A stretch of 64,000 nucleotides of DNA, taken from positions 1 through 64,000 of the forward strand of contig DWWP01000025.1 in NCBI GenBank assembly GCA_019119635.1, given 5' to 3'. The notes under the pieces were generated by a model. It did no database searches and was not told the DNA's origin. It saw only the letters and a program-made list of their open reading frames with translations. Of the stretch, positions 45,004 to 55,775 are shown one piece after another; position 1 is the stretch's first letter, and each line of letters starts with the position of its first letter. The translations under genes were made by a program, and so were the position numbers. The DNA is from Candidatus Dietzia intestinipullorum (GTDB lineage: Bacteria; Actinomycetota; Actinomycetes; Mycobacteriales; Mycobacteriaceae).

Positions 45004-45672
45004 ATGGGCGCACGGTTGATCGTGGTCGAGGGACTCGACGGCGCCGGGAAGAACACGCTGACGACCGCGCTCGTCGACGTGCTCACCGCCCGGGGCCTGT
45101 CCACCGGCAGCCTCGCCTTCCCCCGGTACGGCACGCTCCACGCCGACCTGGCCGCCGACGCGCTCCACGGCGGCCAGGCCGGGACCGCGGGGTCACCGCA
45201 CGCGATGGCGCTGCTGTTCGCCTTCGACCGTCACGCCGCGCTCGGTGAGCTGGAGGAGCTGAGGTCGACGCACGACGTGGTGCTGCTCGACCGTTACGTC
45301 GCCTCCAACGCCGCGTACACGGCGGCCCGGATGGGGCAGGGCAGAGAAGACGAGGTGACCGAGTGGATCGGGGGCCTCGAGTTCGACCGGCTCGGGCTGC
45401 CGCTGCCGGACCTGCAGATCCTGCTCGACACCCCCATCGGGCTGGCGGCCGAGCGCGCGGGGGCCAGAGAGGCGGCCGACGCGGCCCGCACCCGCGACCG
45501 TTACGAGCGCGACGGCGTGCTCCAGGCGGCGACGGGCCGGGCGTACCGGCGGCTCGCCGCCGCGGGCTGGAGATCGCCGTGGACCGTCCTCGGAGCCGAT
45601 CCTGACGTCGAGCGGTTGGCGGACCTCGTCGTCGTCCCCCCGGCGGAGAGCGCTCCCGACTCCGCGCCGTGA
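45004..45672 (+). CDS. tmk: Thymidylate kinase
   Basis: A 222-residue kinase making dTDP from dTMP. The P-loop is VEGLDGAGKNTL; Asn follows Lys where Ser/Thr is usual, a variation also seen in actinobacterial Tmk. LLDRYVASNAAYTAARMG is the DRY/LID-associated motif and RTRDRYERD the lid. The ATG at 45004 is preceded by GGAGAGGGGG. The position upstream of mtrA is the same as in M. tuberculosis (Rv3247c). Confidence 0.93.
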   Translation: MGARLIVVEGLDGAGKNTLTTALVDVLTARGLSTGSLAFPRYGTLHADLAADALHGGQAGTAGSPHAMALLFAFDRHAALGELEELRSTHDVVLLDRYVASNAAYTAARMGQGREDEVTEWIGGLEFDRLGLPLPDLQILLDTPIGLAAERAGAREAADAARTRDRYERDGVLQAATGRAYRRLAAAGWRSPWTVLGADPDVERLADLVVVPPAESAPDSAP

Positions 45673-45695
45673 CCCGGCCCGAGCGGCCGGCCGGG

Positions 45696-45701
45696 TAAGG
45701 T
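45696..45701 (+). promoter_or_regulatory. -10 box (TAAGGT) of the mtrAB operon
   Basis: TAAGGT fits TANNNT about 50 nt upstream of the mtrA start, in the short gap after tmk. Confidence 0.35.
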
Positions 45702-45750
45702 CTCCTCAGGGAGATCACCCGCTCCCGCACCGACGTACACGCCGACACAA

Positions 45751-46440
45751 GTGGTGACCATGACCCCGAAGATCCTCGTCGTCGACGACGACGCCGCACT
45801 GGCCGAGATGCTCACCATTGTCCTGCGGGGCGAAGGGTTCGAGACGGACGTCGTGGGTGACGGCGTCAACGCCATGGACACGTTCCGGTCGGTCCAACCA
45901 GACCTGGTCCTCCTCGATCTCATGCTCCCGGGCAAGAGCGGGATCGACGTGTGCAAGGAGATCCGGGTCGAGTCGCGGGTGCCGATCGTCATGCTCACCG
46001 CCAAGACGGACACCGTCGACGTGGTGCTCGGGCTCGAGTCCGGGGCCGACGACTACATCATGAAGCCGTTCAAGCCCAAGGAGCTCGTCGCCCGGATCCG
46101 GGCCCGGCTCCGCCGCGGCGACGACGAGCCGAGCGAACTGCTGCACATCGGCGACGTCGCCATCGACGTGCCCGCCCACACCGTGACCCGTGCCGGGACG
46201 CCGATCCCCCTGACGCCGCTGGAGTTCGACCTGCTGGTGGAGCTCGCGCGCAAGCCGCGGCAGGTGTTCACCCGTGAGGTCCTCCTCGAGCACGTCTGGG
46301 GCTACCGGCACTCCGCGGACACCCGGTTGGTCAACGTCCACGTCCAGCGTCTCCGCGCCAAGATCGAGAAGGACCCGGAGAACCCGGAGGTCGTACTCAC
46401 CGTTCGTGGGGTCGGCTACAAGGCGGGCCCGGTCTCGTGA
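45751..46440 (+). CDS. mtrA: DNA-binding response regulator MtrA
   Basis: A 229-residue OmpR-class response regulator. The receiver domain has the acidic pocket DDD (12-14), phospho-acceptor Asp56 (LLDLMLP), and the TAK and KPFKPKE motifs; the C-terminal winged helix ends RLRAKIEKDPENPEVVLTVRGVGYKAG. It is almost identical to mycobacterial MtrA, which controls cell-wall hydrolases and replication genes. A GTG at 45751 gives the same N-terminal length (MVTM) as the M. tuberculosis protein; ATG at 45760 is the alternative. The stop overlaps the mtrB GTG. Confidence 0.97.
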   Translation: MVTMTPKILVVDDDAALAEMLTIVLRGEGFETDVVGDGVNAMDTFRSVQPDLVLLDLMLPGKSGIDVCKEIRVESRVPIVMLTAKTDTVDVVLGLESGADDYIMKPFKPKELVARIRARLRRGDDEPSELLHIGDVAIDVPAHTVTRAGTPIPLTPLEFDLLVELARKPRQVFTREVLLEHVWGYRHSADTRLVNVHVQRLRAKIEKDPENPEVVLTVRGVGYKAGPVS

Positions 46441-48215
46441 CCGTCGGTCGCACGGGCGACGCGGCGGCGTCCTCCGGCGACGCGGAGCCCGACACCACCG
46501 CCGAGGCCGCCGCCACCGCGGGGCAGGACGCTCGCCGCGAGGCCGACGACCAGGGGGAGGGTGGCCGCCTCGAGGCACTCAGGGAGCGGCTCGGCGACCT
46601 GGACCCGACCGTGCTCGGCCTCCGCCTCGCACGGTTCTGGCGGCGCTCGCTGCAGTTCCGGGTGGTCACCTCCACCCTGGCGCTGTCGTTCGGCGTGATC
46701 CTGACCATCGCGTTCATGCTGCAGAGCCAGATGATGGCCCAGCTCCTGTCCACCAAGCTCGACGCGGCCGTCGAGCAGGCCGGTCGTCTCCGGGTGACCG
46801 TCGAGGCCCAGATCGCGGCCACGGACGAGGGCACCAGTGAGCAGTCGCGCCTCGACCAGGCGCGCAGTGCGCTCGGCGCCCGGGGCATCGCGGTCGGCGG
46901 GGACTCCGTCCACGCGGGCACGTTCGACCCGATCCTCGTGGTCCCCGACCAGACCGGGCGGGGACAGGTCGTCAGTCCCGCCGAGGCGCAGGTGCCGCCC
47001 GACCTGCAGGCGCTCGTCGAGCGGGGCCGGATCGCCTCCCAGTACGTGACCATGGACTTCCGCGGGGAGTCCACCACGACCCTGGTGATCGGCACCCCCA
47101 CCGAGTCGTCGATCCCGGGGCTGGAGCTGTACCTGGTCTATCCGCTCACCGCCGAGGAACAGACCCTCGGGATCATGCGGGGGATCGTCGCCACGGCCGG
47201 GCTCGCGATCATCGTCCTCAGCGCCGCGATCGCGTGGATGGTCACCCGTCAGGTGGTCCTCCCGGTCCGTCAGGCGGCCTCGATCGCACAGCGGTTCGCC
47301 GACGGGCACCTCAAGGAACGCATGGTGATCCGTGGCGAGGACGACGTGGCGCGGTTGGCGGTCGCGTTCAACGAGATGGCCCAGAGCCTGTCCGACCAGA
47401 TCACCCAGCTGGAGGAGTTCGGTGATCTCCAGAAGCGTTTCACCTCCGACGTCTCGCACGAGCTGCGGACGCCGCTGACGACGGTCCGGATGGCCGCCGA
47501 CATCATCTCCGGCGCCACCGAGGACCTGGACGCGCCCACCAGGCGGGCGGTCGAACTGCTGGAGTCCGAGCTTGACCGGTTCGAGAGCCTGCTCACCGAC
47601 CTGCTCGAGGTCTCCCGCCACGACGCCGGGGTCGCCGAGCTCTCGGTCGGCGACATCGATGTACGCCGCTGCGTCGAGGACGCGGTCTCGACCGTGTCCC
47701 ACATCGCCGAGTCCGCCGGGGTGCGGGTCGAGGTGGACATGCCGGACGAGCCGATCGTCGGCGAGGTGGACTCGCGGCGCGTCGAGCGGATCCTGCGCAA
47801 TCTCGTGGCCAACGCGCTCGACCACTCGGAGTCCAAGCCCGTCCGCGTGAGCGTCCGCGGGTCCGAGGCGGCCCTCGCGGTCTCGGTGCGGGACTTCGGC
47901 GTGGGGCTCAAGCCGGGCGAGGAGGCGCTCGTGTTCAACCGCTTCTGGCGTGCGGACCCGTCGCGCGTCCGGCGGTCCGGTGGTACGGGGCTCGGGCTGG
48001 CGATCGCGCTCGAGGACGCCAAGCTGCACGGTGGCAGACTGGACTGCTGGGGGCGTCCCGGCGAGGGGTCGTGTTTCCGGCTCACCATCCCGCGCCGGCA
48101 CGGAGGGGCGCTCACGTCGAGCCCCCTCCCGCTCACGCCGGAGGACGAGGCACGGGCCGTCCGCACCGGGTCGTCCACGCCCCTCGAGTCGCCCGGTTCA
48201 TCGGAGGAGACATGA
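46437..48215 (+). CDS. mtrB: Sensor histidine kinase MtrB
   Basis: A 592-residue membrane kinase for MtrA. The first membrane helix is at about 76-97 and the second at about 247-269, with an extracytoplasmic sensor of about 150 residues between them. HAMP follows (270-325). HisKA has His341 in FTSDVSHELRTPL, and HATPase carries NALDHSE, DFGVGLKPGE and GGTGLGLAIA. A disordered acidic N-terminus and Ser/Pro-rich C-terminus flank these. The GTG overlaps the mtrA stop (GTGA) and the stop overlaps the lpqB ATG (ATGA), so all three are coupled. Confidence 0.97.
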   Translation: MTVGRTGDAAASSGDAEPDTTAEAAATAGQDARREADDQGEGGRLEALRERLGDLDPTVLGLRLARFWRRSLQFRVVTSTLALSFGVILTIAFMLQSQMMAQLLSTKLDAAVEQAGRLRVTVEAQIAATDEGTSEQSRLDQARSALGARGIAVGGDSVHAGTFDPILVVPDQTGRGQVVSPAEAQVPPDLQALVERGRIASQYVTMDFRGESTTTLVIGTPTESSIPGLELYLVYPLTAEEQTLGIMRGIVATAGLAIIVLSAAIAWMVTRQVVLPVRQAASIAQRFADGHLKERMVIRGEDDVARLAVAFNEMAQSLSDQITQLEEFGDLQKRFTSDVSHELRTPLTTVRMAADIISGATEDLDAPTRRAVELLESELDRFESLLTDLLEVSRHDAGVAELSVGDIDVRRCVEDAVSTVSHIAESAGVRVEVDMPDEPIVGEVDSRRVERILRNLVANALDHSESKPVRVSVRGSEAALAVSVRDFGVGLKPGEEALVFNRFWRADPSRVRRSGGTGLGLAIALEDAKLHGGRLDCWGRPGEGSCFRLTIPRRHGGALTSSPLPLTPEDEARAVRTGSSTPLESPGSSEET

Positions 48216-49960
48216 GCAGGGCCCCCGCCGCCCTGACCCAGGTGCTGGCACTGTTCGCGGTCGCACTCCTGGGTGCGGCGGGTTGTGCGACGCTTCCCTC
48301 GTCGACCCCGCCGCAGGTCGTCGACACCTTCGCGCCGTCCGAGGCGGCACCGACCGTCCCGACCCCCATCCCGGACCAGGAACCGGATCTGCTCGTCCGC
48401 GACTTCCTCAAGGCGGCCGCGATCGCGGACCAGCGGCACGCCGCGGCGCGCCAGTTCCTCACCACCGACGCAGCCGAGACCTGGGACGCCTCGGCGGAGA
48501 CGACCATCGTGTTGCGTGCGGATCTCAGCGCCGAGGGGGGACGCGGGGCGGATCGCGCGGAGTACACGCTGCGTGCCGAGAAGGTGGGCACGCTCGACCC
48601 GGGCGGCATCTTCCGTGAGGAGGGCGGCCAGCTCGAGGAGACCATCGAGCTCACCCGGCAGGACGGACAGTGGCGGATCGACTCGCTGCCACCGGGCGTC
48701 GTGATCGAGCGGGCCGAGTTCTTCTCCACCTACGCCCCGCGCGACCTGTTCTTCCTCGCCGGCGGCGGTGCCGGCGACGAGCTGGTCCCCGACCCCCGGT
48801 GGACCGCCGCGGACCGGACCGACCTGGGCTATTCGCTCGTGAACCTGCTCGCGACCGGACCGCGGCCGGCACTGACCGACGCCGTGAGCTCCCGCGTCCC
48901 GGCGTCGGTCTCCGTGCGGCCGAACACCGGCGAGGACGGCGACGAACGGCCGGGGATCACCATCGACTTCACCGGGCTCCCCGTGCTCAGCAGCCAGGCC
49001 ACCACCGAGTTCGCCGCGCAGGTGGTGTGGACCCTCGCCCGGTCCGACGTGGCGGGGCCCTACCGGCTCGAGCGCGACGGTGCACCGCTCGACGAGCGGT
49101 TCCGGGACGGCTGGACCACCGAGGACGTGCGCGCGTTCGACCCGTACCCGTCGGTGGAGCCCATGCGTCACGCGCTCACCGCCGCGGACGGACTGGTGAG
49201 CCTCGAGGACGGGGGCGCCCGGCCCGCCGGGGGAGAGTGGTCGGAGGTCCGTGGCGGCCACGCCGCGGTGATGTCCCACAGCGGCCGACAGCTCGCCGTG
49301 GTCACCGGTGAAGAGGGCCAGGGAGAGCGTCGGCTCCTCGTCGGCCCGATCGACGGCGCCCCGGACGAGGTGGCGTCGGGGGCGGCGATGGCCGGGCCGA
49401 CGTTCCACCCCGTGGACGGCGCGGTCTGGGCGATGGTCGACAACTCCCGGCTGCTCCGGATCGCGACTCGCGGCGAGGACCCCTCGGTGGAGGAGCTCGA
49501 CGCCGGGCCGATCCTGGCGCTCGGGTCCCGGGTGAGCGCCCTGCGGATCGACCAGTCCGGCTCGCAACTGGCCGTGATCGTCGACGGCAAGGTGTTCGTC
49601 GGCTCCCTGTCGGCGGAGACGGGGGCCCCGCAGCCCGGCTCGTTCCGTCAGATCGGGCGCGCGCTCGGGGAGTCGGCCTCCGTGGTGGCGTGGCGCGACC
49701 GGTCCACCCTCGTCGTCGGGCGCGACACCACGGACGCCCCGGTCGCGTCCATCTCGGTGGACGGCGCGAACACCGTCCCGCTGTCGCAACGCAACATCGC
49801 CGGCCCGGTGACCGCCGTGGCCGCGGCGGGGCGCGAGGTGTACGTGGTCGACCAGCGCTCGCTGCTGCGGCTCGACACCGGCGCGGAGACCAACGACAGG
49901 TACTGGCGCGAGATCAACGGACTGGCCGCGATCCGGGCCGATCCGGTCGTCGCGGGCTGA
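48212..49960 (+). CDS. lpqB: Lipoprotein LpqB (MtrB-associated)
   Basis: A 582-residue secreted lipoprotein that works with MtrAB. The signal peptide ends in LLGAAGC with the lipidation cysteine near residue 25; the -3 residue is Ala rather than Leu. A GerMN/sporulation-like domain (about 55-330) and a C-terminal beta-propeller-like region (from about 345) follow. In actinobacteria LpqB binds the sensor domain of MtrB. The ATG at 48212 overlaps the mtrB stop. Confidence 0.93.
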   Translation: MSRAPAALTQVLALFAVALLGAAGCATLPSSTPPQVVDTFAPSEAAPTVPTPIPDQEPDLLVRDFLKAAAIADQRHAAARQFLTTDAAETWDASAETTIVLRADLSAEGGRGADRAEYTLRAEKVGTLDPGGIFREEGGQLEETIELTRQDGQWRIDSLPPGVVIERAEFFSTYAPRDLFFLAGGGAGDELVPDPRWTAADRTDLGYSLVNLLATGPRPALTDAVSSRVPASVSVRPNTGEDGDERPGITIDFTGLPVLSSQATTEFAAQVVWTLARSDVAGPYRLERDGAPLDERFRDGWTTEDVRAFDPYPSVEPMRHALTAADGLVSLEDGGARPAGGEWSEVRGGHAAVMSHSGRQLAVVTGEEGQGERRLLVGPIDGAPDEVASGAAMAGPTFHPVDGAVWAMVDNSRLLRIATRGEDPSVEELDAGPILALGSRVSALRIDQSGSQLAVIVDGKVFVGSLSAETGAPQPGSFRQIGRALGESASVVAWRDRSTLVVGRDTTDAPVASISVDGANTVPLSQRNIAGPVTAVAAAGREVYVVDQRSLLRLDTGAETNDRYWREINGLAAIRADPVVAG

Positions 49961-49967
49961 GCAGGTC

Positions 49968-50744
49968 GTGGCGCCGGACGCGGGGCCGGGAGGGCGGACC
50001 GGAAGCGGCCGCCCCCGCCCCGGGTGGCTCCCGGCCCTGGCCGACCTCGTGGTCCCTGCCGAGTGCGGTGGCTGTGGCAGGCCGCGACACCGGTGGTGTC
50101 CCGCGTGCGCGGCCACCCTCGACGGCCCCCCGGAGCGGGTCCGGACGCGGGCGGAGCTGCCGGTCCCGGCGTGGTCGCTGACCCGGCACGAGGGGCCGGC
50201 GGCCCGCGTCGTGTCCGCCTACAAGGATCGCGGCCGCACCGACCTGGCGGGGCCGCTCGCCGAGGCGCTGGCCTGCGCGGTGGACCGGCTCCGGGCGGCG
50301 GGGGAGATCGCGGAGGCGGTCGAGCGGCCGACCGTCCTCGTCCCGGCCCCCGCCTCCGGAAGGGCCCGCCGGCGGCGCGGGTTCGACCACGTCCGGTTGA
50401 TCGTGGACCACCTGGCAGCGGACCTGTCCGGCTCGGTCCCCGGGGGGCCGGTGTGCGTCGCCCCGGTGCTCGAGGTGCGGGGGCGCGTCCGCGACGCCGC
50501 CGGCCTGGGCGCGCAGGCGCGGACCGACAACCTCTCGGGCCGGATCCACCGGCGCCCGGAGTCCACGACACTGCGGGCGTCCGCGGGGGCGCCGGCGACG
50601 GTCCGGGCACTGATGTCCGCGCCGTCGACCGTGCTCCTCATCGACGACGTGGTGACGACGGGGGCCACCGCCGGGGCGTGCGTCGCGGCGCTCCGGGAGG
50701 GCGGACTTGGGGTGGACGGGGTCCTCTGCGTGACGTCCGCGTGA
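49968..50744 (+). CDS. ComF-family phosphoribosyltransferase-like protein
   Basis: A 258-residue protein. An N-terminal zinc ribbon (CGGCGRPRHRWCPAC, about 32-46) precedes a type I PRTase domain with the PRPP loop VLLIDDVVTTGATAG near residue 225. ComF supports DNA uptake in competent bacteria, but no competence genes are nearby; the counterpart Rv3242c has no proven role. The GTG at 49968 is 7 nt after lpqB, so it belongs to that operon. Confidence 0.85.
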   Translation: MAPDAGPGGRTGSGRPRPGWLPALADLVVPAECGGCGRPRHRWCPACAATLDGPPERVRTRAELPVPAWSLTRHEGPAARVVSAYKDRGRTDLAGPLAEALACAVDRLRAAGEIAEAVERPTVLVPAPASGRARRRRGFDHVRLIVDHLAADLSGSVPGGPVCVAPVLEVRGRVRDAAGLGAQARTDNLSGRIHRRPESTTLRASAGAPATVRALMSAPSTVLLIDDVVTTGATAGACVAALREGGLGVDGVLCVTSA

Positions 50745-51029
50745 GGGCCTCACACAGCGGGCCCCGAGCGACGGGAGGCAGCCCGCCACGGGCGCCGTCA
50801 GGACGCATCCGGACGACTTCTCGGCGACTGGACTCCGACGCCGAGATGACCGGGTACGCTGGGCCGTGGACGGGGTTCACCAGCAGTTTCTCCGGAATCC
50901 GACGGTGGTGGACCGCGTCCGGAGAGTGTCCACTCAGCCATGTGGGTCGACCCCTCGGCGGGAGTTCCGGGCGGTGTCCGGGGCCCGGCCGTCAGCGGTC
51001 AACCGCACGCCCGATGAGGAGGAGCTTCG
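50745..51029 (+). promoter_or_regulatory. Intergenic region upstream of hpf
   Basis: This 285-nt gap has no convincing gene. TACGCT near 50853 could serve as a -10 box, which would give a 5' leader of about 170 nt. The leader ends in AGGAGGAG, 7 nt before the hpf ATG, a strong ribosome-binding site. No clear palindrome or riboswitch fold was found by eye. Confidence 0.35.
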
Positions 51030-51713
51030 ATGGCGAAGACCCCCACAGTCCTGCTCGACCCCGCCACCTTCGACGGACCGTCGACCGACGACCCCGGTAC
51101 GCCTGACGCACAGGTGACCATCAAGGGCCGCAATGTCGAGGTCCCGGAGCACTTCGCGACCCGGATCAACACGAAGCTCGCGAAGATCGAGAAGATCTCG
51201 CCGGCGATCACGCGATTCGACGTGGTGTTGTTGCACGAGACCAACCCGCGTCTGGCGAAGGTCAGTCAGCGCATCGAGATCACCCTCAGGGGCAAGCCCG
51301 GCGTCGCACGTGCCGAGGCGGCGGAGGACACCTTCTACGCGGCCCTGGAATCGGCGATCGCCAAGCTCGAGCGGCAGATGCGCAAGGCGCGGACCCGCCG
51401 CAAGATCAGCCACTCGGGGCACCGTCGACCCCAGTCCGTCGGAGAGGCGACCGCGCAGCTCGCGGCCGACGCCGCGCCCGCCGAGGCGGTCGACCGGTAC
51501 GCGGACGGGGTCGAGGACCAGCTGCCCGGTCAGATCGTCCGTCGCAAGGAGCACGACGGCACCCCGATGACCGTGGACGAGGCCCTGGAGAAGATGGAGC
51601 TCGTGGGGCACGACTTCTATCTGTTCCGTGATTCCGAGAGCGGTCGGGCCACCGTGGTCTACCGCCGGCACGCGTTCGACTACGGGCTGCTCACCCTGAG
51701 CGACGAGGCCTGA
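51030..51713 (+). CDS. hpf: Long-form ribosome hibernation promoting factor
   Basis: A 227-residue protein that binds the small ribosomal subunit and pairs ribosomes into inactive 100S dimers in stationary phase. The N-terminal RaiA-like domain (about 27-125) starts VTIKGRNVEVPEHFA. A flexible linker precedes the C-terminal dimerisation domain (about 170-227) with IVRRKEH, KPMTVDEAL-type EALEKMELVGHDFYLFRD and VVYRRHAFDYGLL. The presence of both domains defines the long form. The ATG has AGGAGGAG upstream. It is the counterpart of Rv3241c. Confidence 0.94.
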   Translation: MAKTPTVLLDPATFDGPSTDDPGTPDAQVTIKGRNVEVPEHFATRINTKLAKIEKISPAITRFDVVLLHETNPRLAKVSQRIEITLRGKPGVARAEAAEDTFYAALESAIAKLERQMRKARTRRKISHSGHRRPQSVGEATAQLAADAAPAEAVDRYADGVEDQLPGQIVRRKEHDGTPMTVDEALEKMELVGHDFYLFRDSESGRATVVYRRHAFDYGLLTLSDEA

Positions 51714-51732
51714 CGGGCCCGCCGACGTGCGC

Positions 51733-51771
51733 CGAGGGCGGCGCGTCCCACCAGGGGGCGCGCCGCCCTCG
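51733..51771 (+). terminator. Stem-loop between hpf and secA
   Basis: Perfect 13-bp arms (51733-51745 CGAGGGCGGCGCG and 51759-51771 CGCGCCGCCCTCG) with a 13-nt loop lie 20 nt after the hpf stop, followed by AAATGTG. It should end the hpf transcript. Confidence 0.8.
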
Positions 51772-51796
51772 AAATGTGAGTAGCGTCGGGAGCGCC

Positions 51797-51802
51797 TAAG
51801 AT
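51797..51802 (+). promoter_or_regulatory. -10 box (TAAGAT) of secA
   Basis: TAAGAT lies 68 nt before the secA GTG and just after the hpf terminator, so secA probably has its own promoter. The -35 region (ATGTGA) is weak. Confidence 0.4.
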
Positions 51803-51870
51803 GACCGGCGGACCAGCGTGTCAGCCGCGCCGGTCGCCAGATTTCCCCGACCACGAGGACGTTCGAGACT

Positions 51871-54648
<2,778 letters not shown>

Positions 54649-54677
54649 GTCGGCCCGAGCAGACCGGAGCCGCGGCA

Positions 54678-54694
54678 CCGGGGGCGCACCCCGG
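54678..54694. terminator. Short hairpin after secA
   Basis: CCGGGG and CCCCGG are 6-bp arms around a 5-nt loop between the convergent secA and DUF6459-like stops. Confidence 0.4.
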
Positions 54695-54715
54695 GGCCCG
54701 GCACGCGGCGCGAGC

Positions 54716-55225
54716 TCAGGCCAGCCGTAGGGCCGAACACGTCGCCCCGGTGGGGGTGACCCGGATCCGTGCCGCGGCCGCGAACAACCGTGGCCCACGC
54801 GCGTAGGTGGCGCACACCTCGAAATCGGTGGACGCTGCCTCCGCCGCCCCGGCCGATGGCCCGGCGGCGGCCGGGACGGCGGGGTTGATGTGGATCCGGT
54901 GGATGCGTGCCCTCCCGAGTTCCTGGCCGGGCACGCCCGTGCGGGCCAGGCTCCGCAGCATCTCCACGATGTGTGGTGGGAACGCCCCGCGCGTCTGCTG
55001 CGGCGGGCGGTGCCGATCGACCACCTCCAACGCCATGAGGACCAGCGCGTGGGCGGCCCGACGAGCGGGGATCGGCACAGCCTGTTCCGGGGCCGGCCCG
55101 GGTGCGGGGTCCGCCGGCGCGACGACGGTGTGCGGCCGGTCGCCGGTGCCCGGCTCCGTGGCCGGCAACGGGCGGACCCGGAGAGCCTCGTCGCGAGGCG
55201 GCGCGGGTGTCGTGGTGACGGTCAT
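54716..55225 (-). CDS. Rv3235/DUF6459-like small protein
   Basis: A 169-residue protein. The first 50 residues are Pro/Ala/Arg-rich and probably disordered; the folded part begins at ARRAAHALVLMALEVVDRHRPPQQ and ends in a beta-rich segment (DFEVCATYARGPRLFAAAARIRVTPTGATCSALRL). This plan and position after secA fit Rv3235 and the DUF6459 group, whose function is unknown. The start is ATG at 55225. It converges with secA and is divergent from the HAD gene. Confidence 0.7.
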   Translation of the reverse strand: MTVTTTPAPPRDEALRVRPLPATEPGTGDRPHTVVAPADPAPGPAPEQAVPIPARRAAHALVLMALEVVDRHRPPQQTRGAFPPHIVEMLRSLARTGVPGQELGRARIHRIHINPAVPAAAGPSAGAAEAASTDFEVCATYARGPRLFAAAARIRVTPTGATCSALRLA

Positions 55226-55349
55226 GATCTGTCGAGTGCTCCCTTCCGCGAGGACGTCAGGTCCGTCCCTCGCGTCGTCTACCCGGTACGACGTGCCGGC
55301 GGCGAGACCCGGTTCCACCTCCCGTGCTGCGCGCTCGCTGGGCGTTGCC

Positions 55350-55355
55350 TAGGCT
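55350..55355 (+). promoter_or_regulatory. -10 box (TAGGCT), leaderless start of the HAD gene
   Basis: TAGGCT ends 6 nt before the ATG at 55362. This supports 55362 over the in-frame GTG at 55356. Confidence 0.45.
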
Positions 55356-55361
55356 GTGCCC

Positions 55362-55772
55362 ATGCGAGGACTGATCGTCGACTACTTCGGAGTGCTGGAC
55401 GGCACGGAGGAGGACCGTGCAAGCTGGCGGTCCATCCTGGCCGGTGCACGGGCCAACGACGTGCGCATGGCGGTCCTCAGTAACGAACCCGAGGGTCCGG
55501 GGGCGGACCGGGTGCGGGAGGACGCCCGGGCCTACGGGATCGAGCACGTGATCCTCAGCGGCGTGACCGGGATCGAGAAGCCCGAGGCCGAGGCGTTCCT
55601 CGAGGCGGCCCGCCGACTGGAGCTCGAGCCGCGCGAGTGCGTCATGGTCGACGACGCGATCGAGAACGTGCTCGGCGCGGTCCGGACGGGGATGATCGGC
55701 GTCTTCTACCAGGTGTTCGACCGCGCCGCCGTGGAGATCCGCGGCCTGTTCGACCTCGACGAGGCGGTCTGA
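55362..55772 (+). CDS. Small HAD-superfamily hydrolase
   Basis: A 136-residue protein with reduced HAD motifs: DYFGVLD at the N-terminus (nucleophile Asp8 followed by Tyr where a second Asp is usual), LSN in the middle, EKP with the conserved Lys, and MVDD near residue 97. It lacks a cap domain. The changed DxD motif means phosphatase activity is uncertain; it may act on another phospho-substrate or be regulatory. It lies three nucleotides before a wax-ester synthase/DGAT gene and is probably co-expressed. Confidence 0.8.
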   Translation: MRGLIVDYFGVLDGTEEDRASWRSILAGARANDVRMAVLSNEPEGPGADRVREDARAYGIEHVILSGVTGIEKPEAEAFLEAARRLELEPRECVMVDDAIENVLGAVRTGMIGVFYQVFDRAAVEIRGLFDLDEAV

Positions 55773-55775
55773 CCC

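Noticed and set aside
47270-50116. Very long open frame on the minus strand opposite mtrB-lpqB
   Set aside because: It crosses several well-supported genes on the other strand, has low-complexity composition and no recognisable motif.
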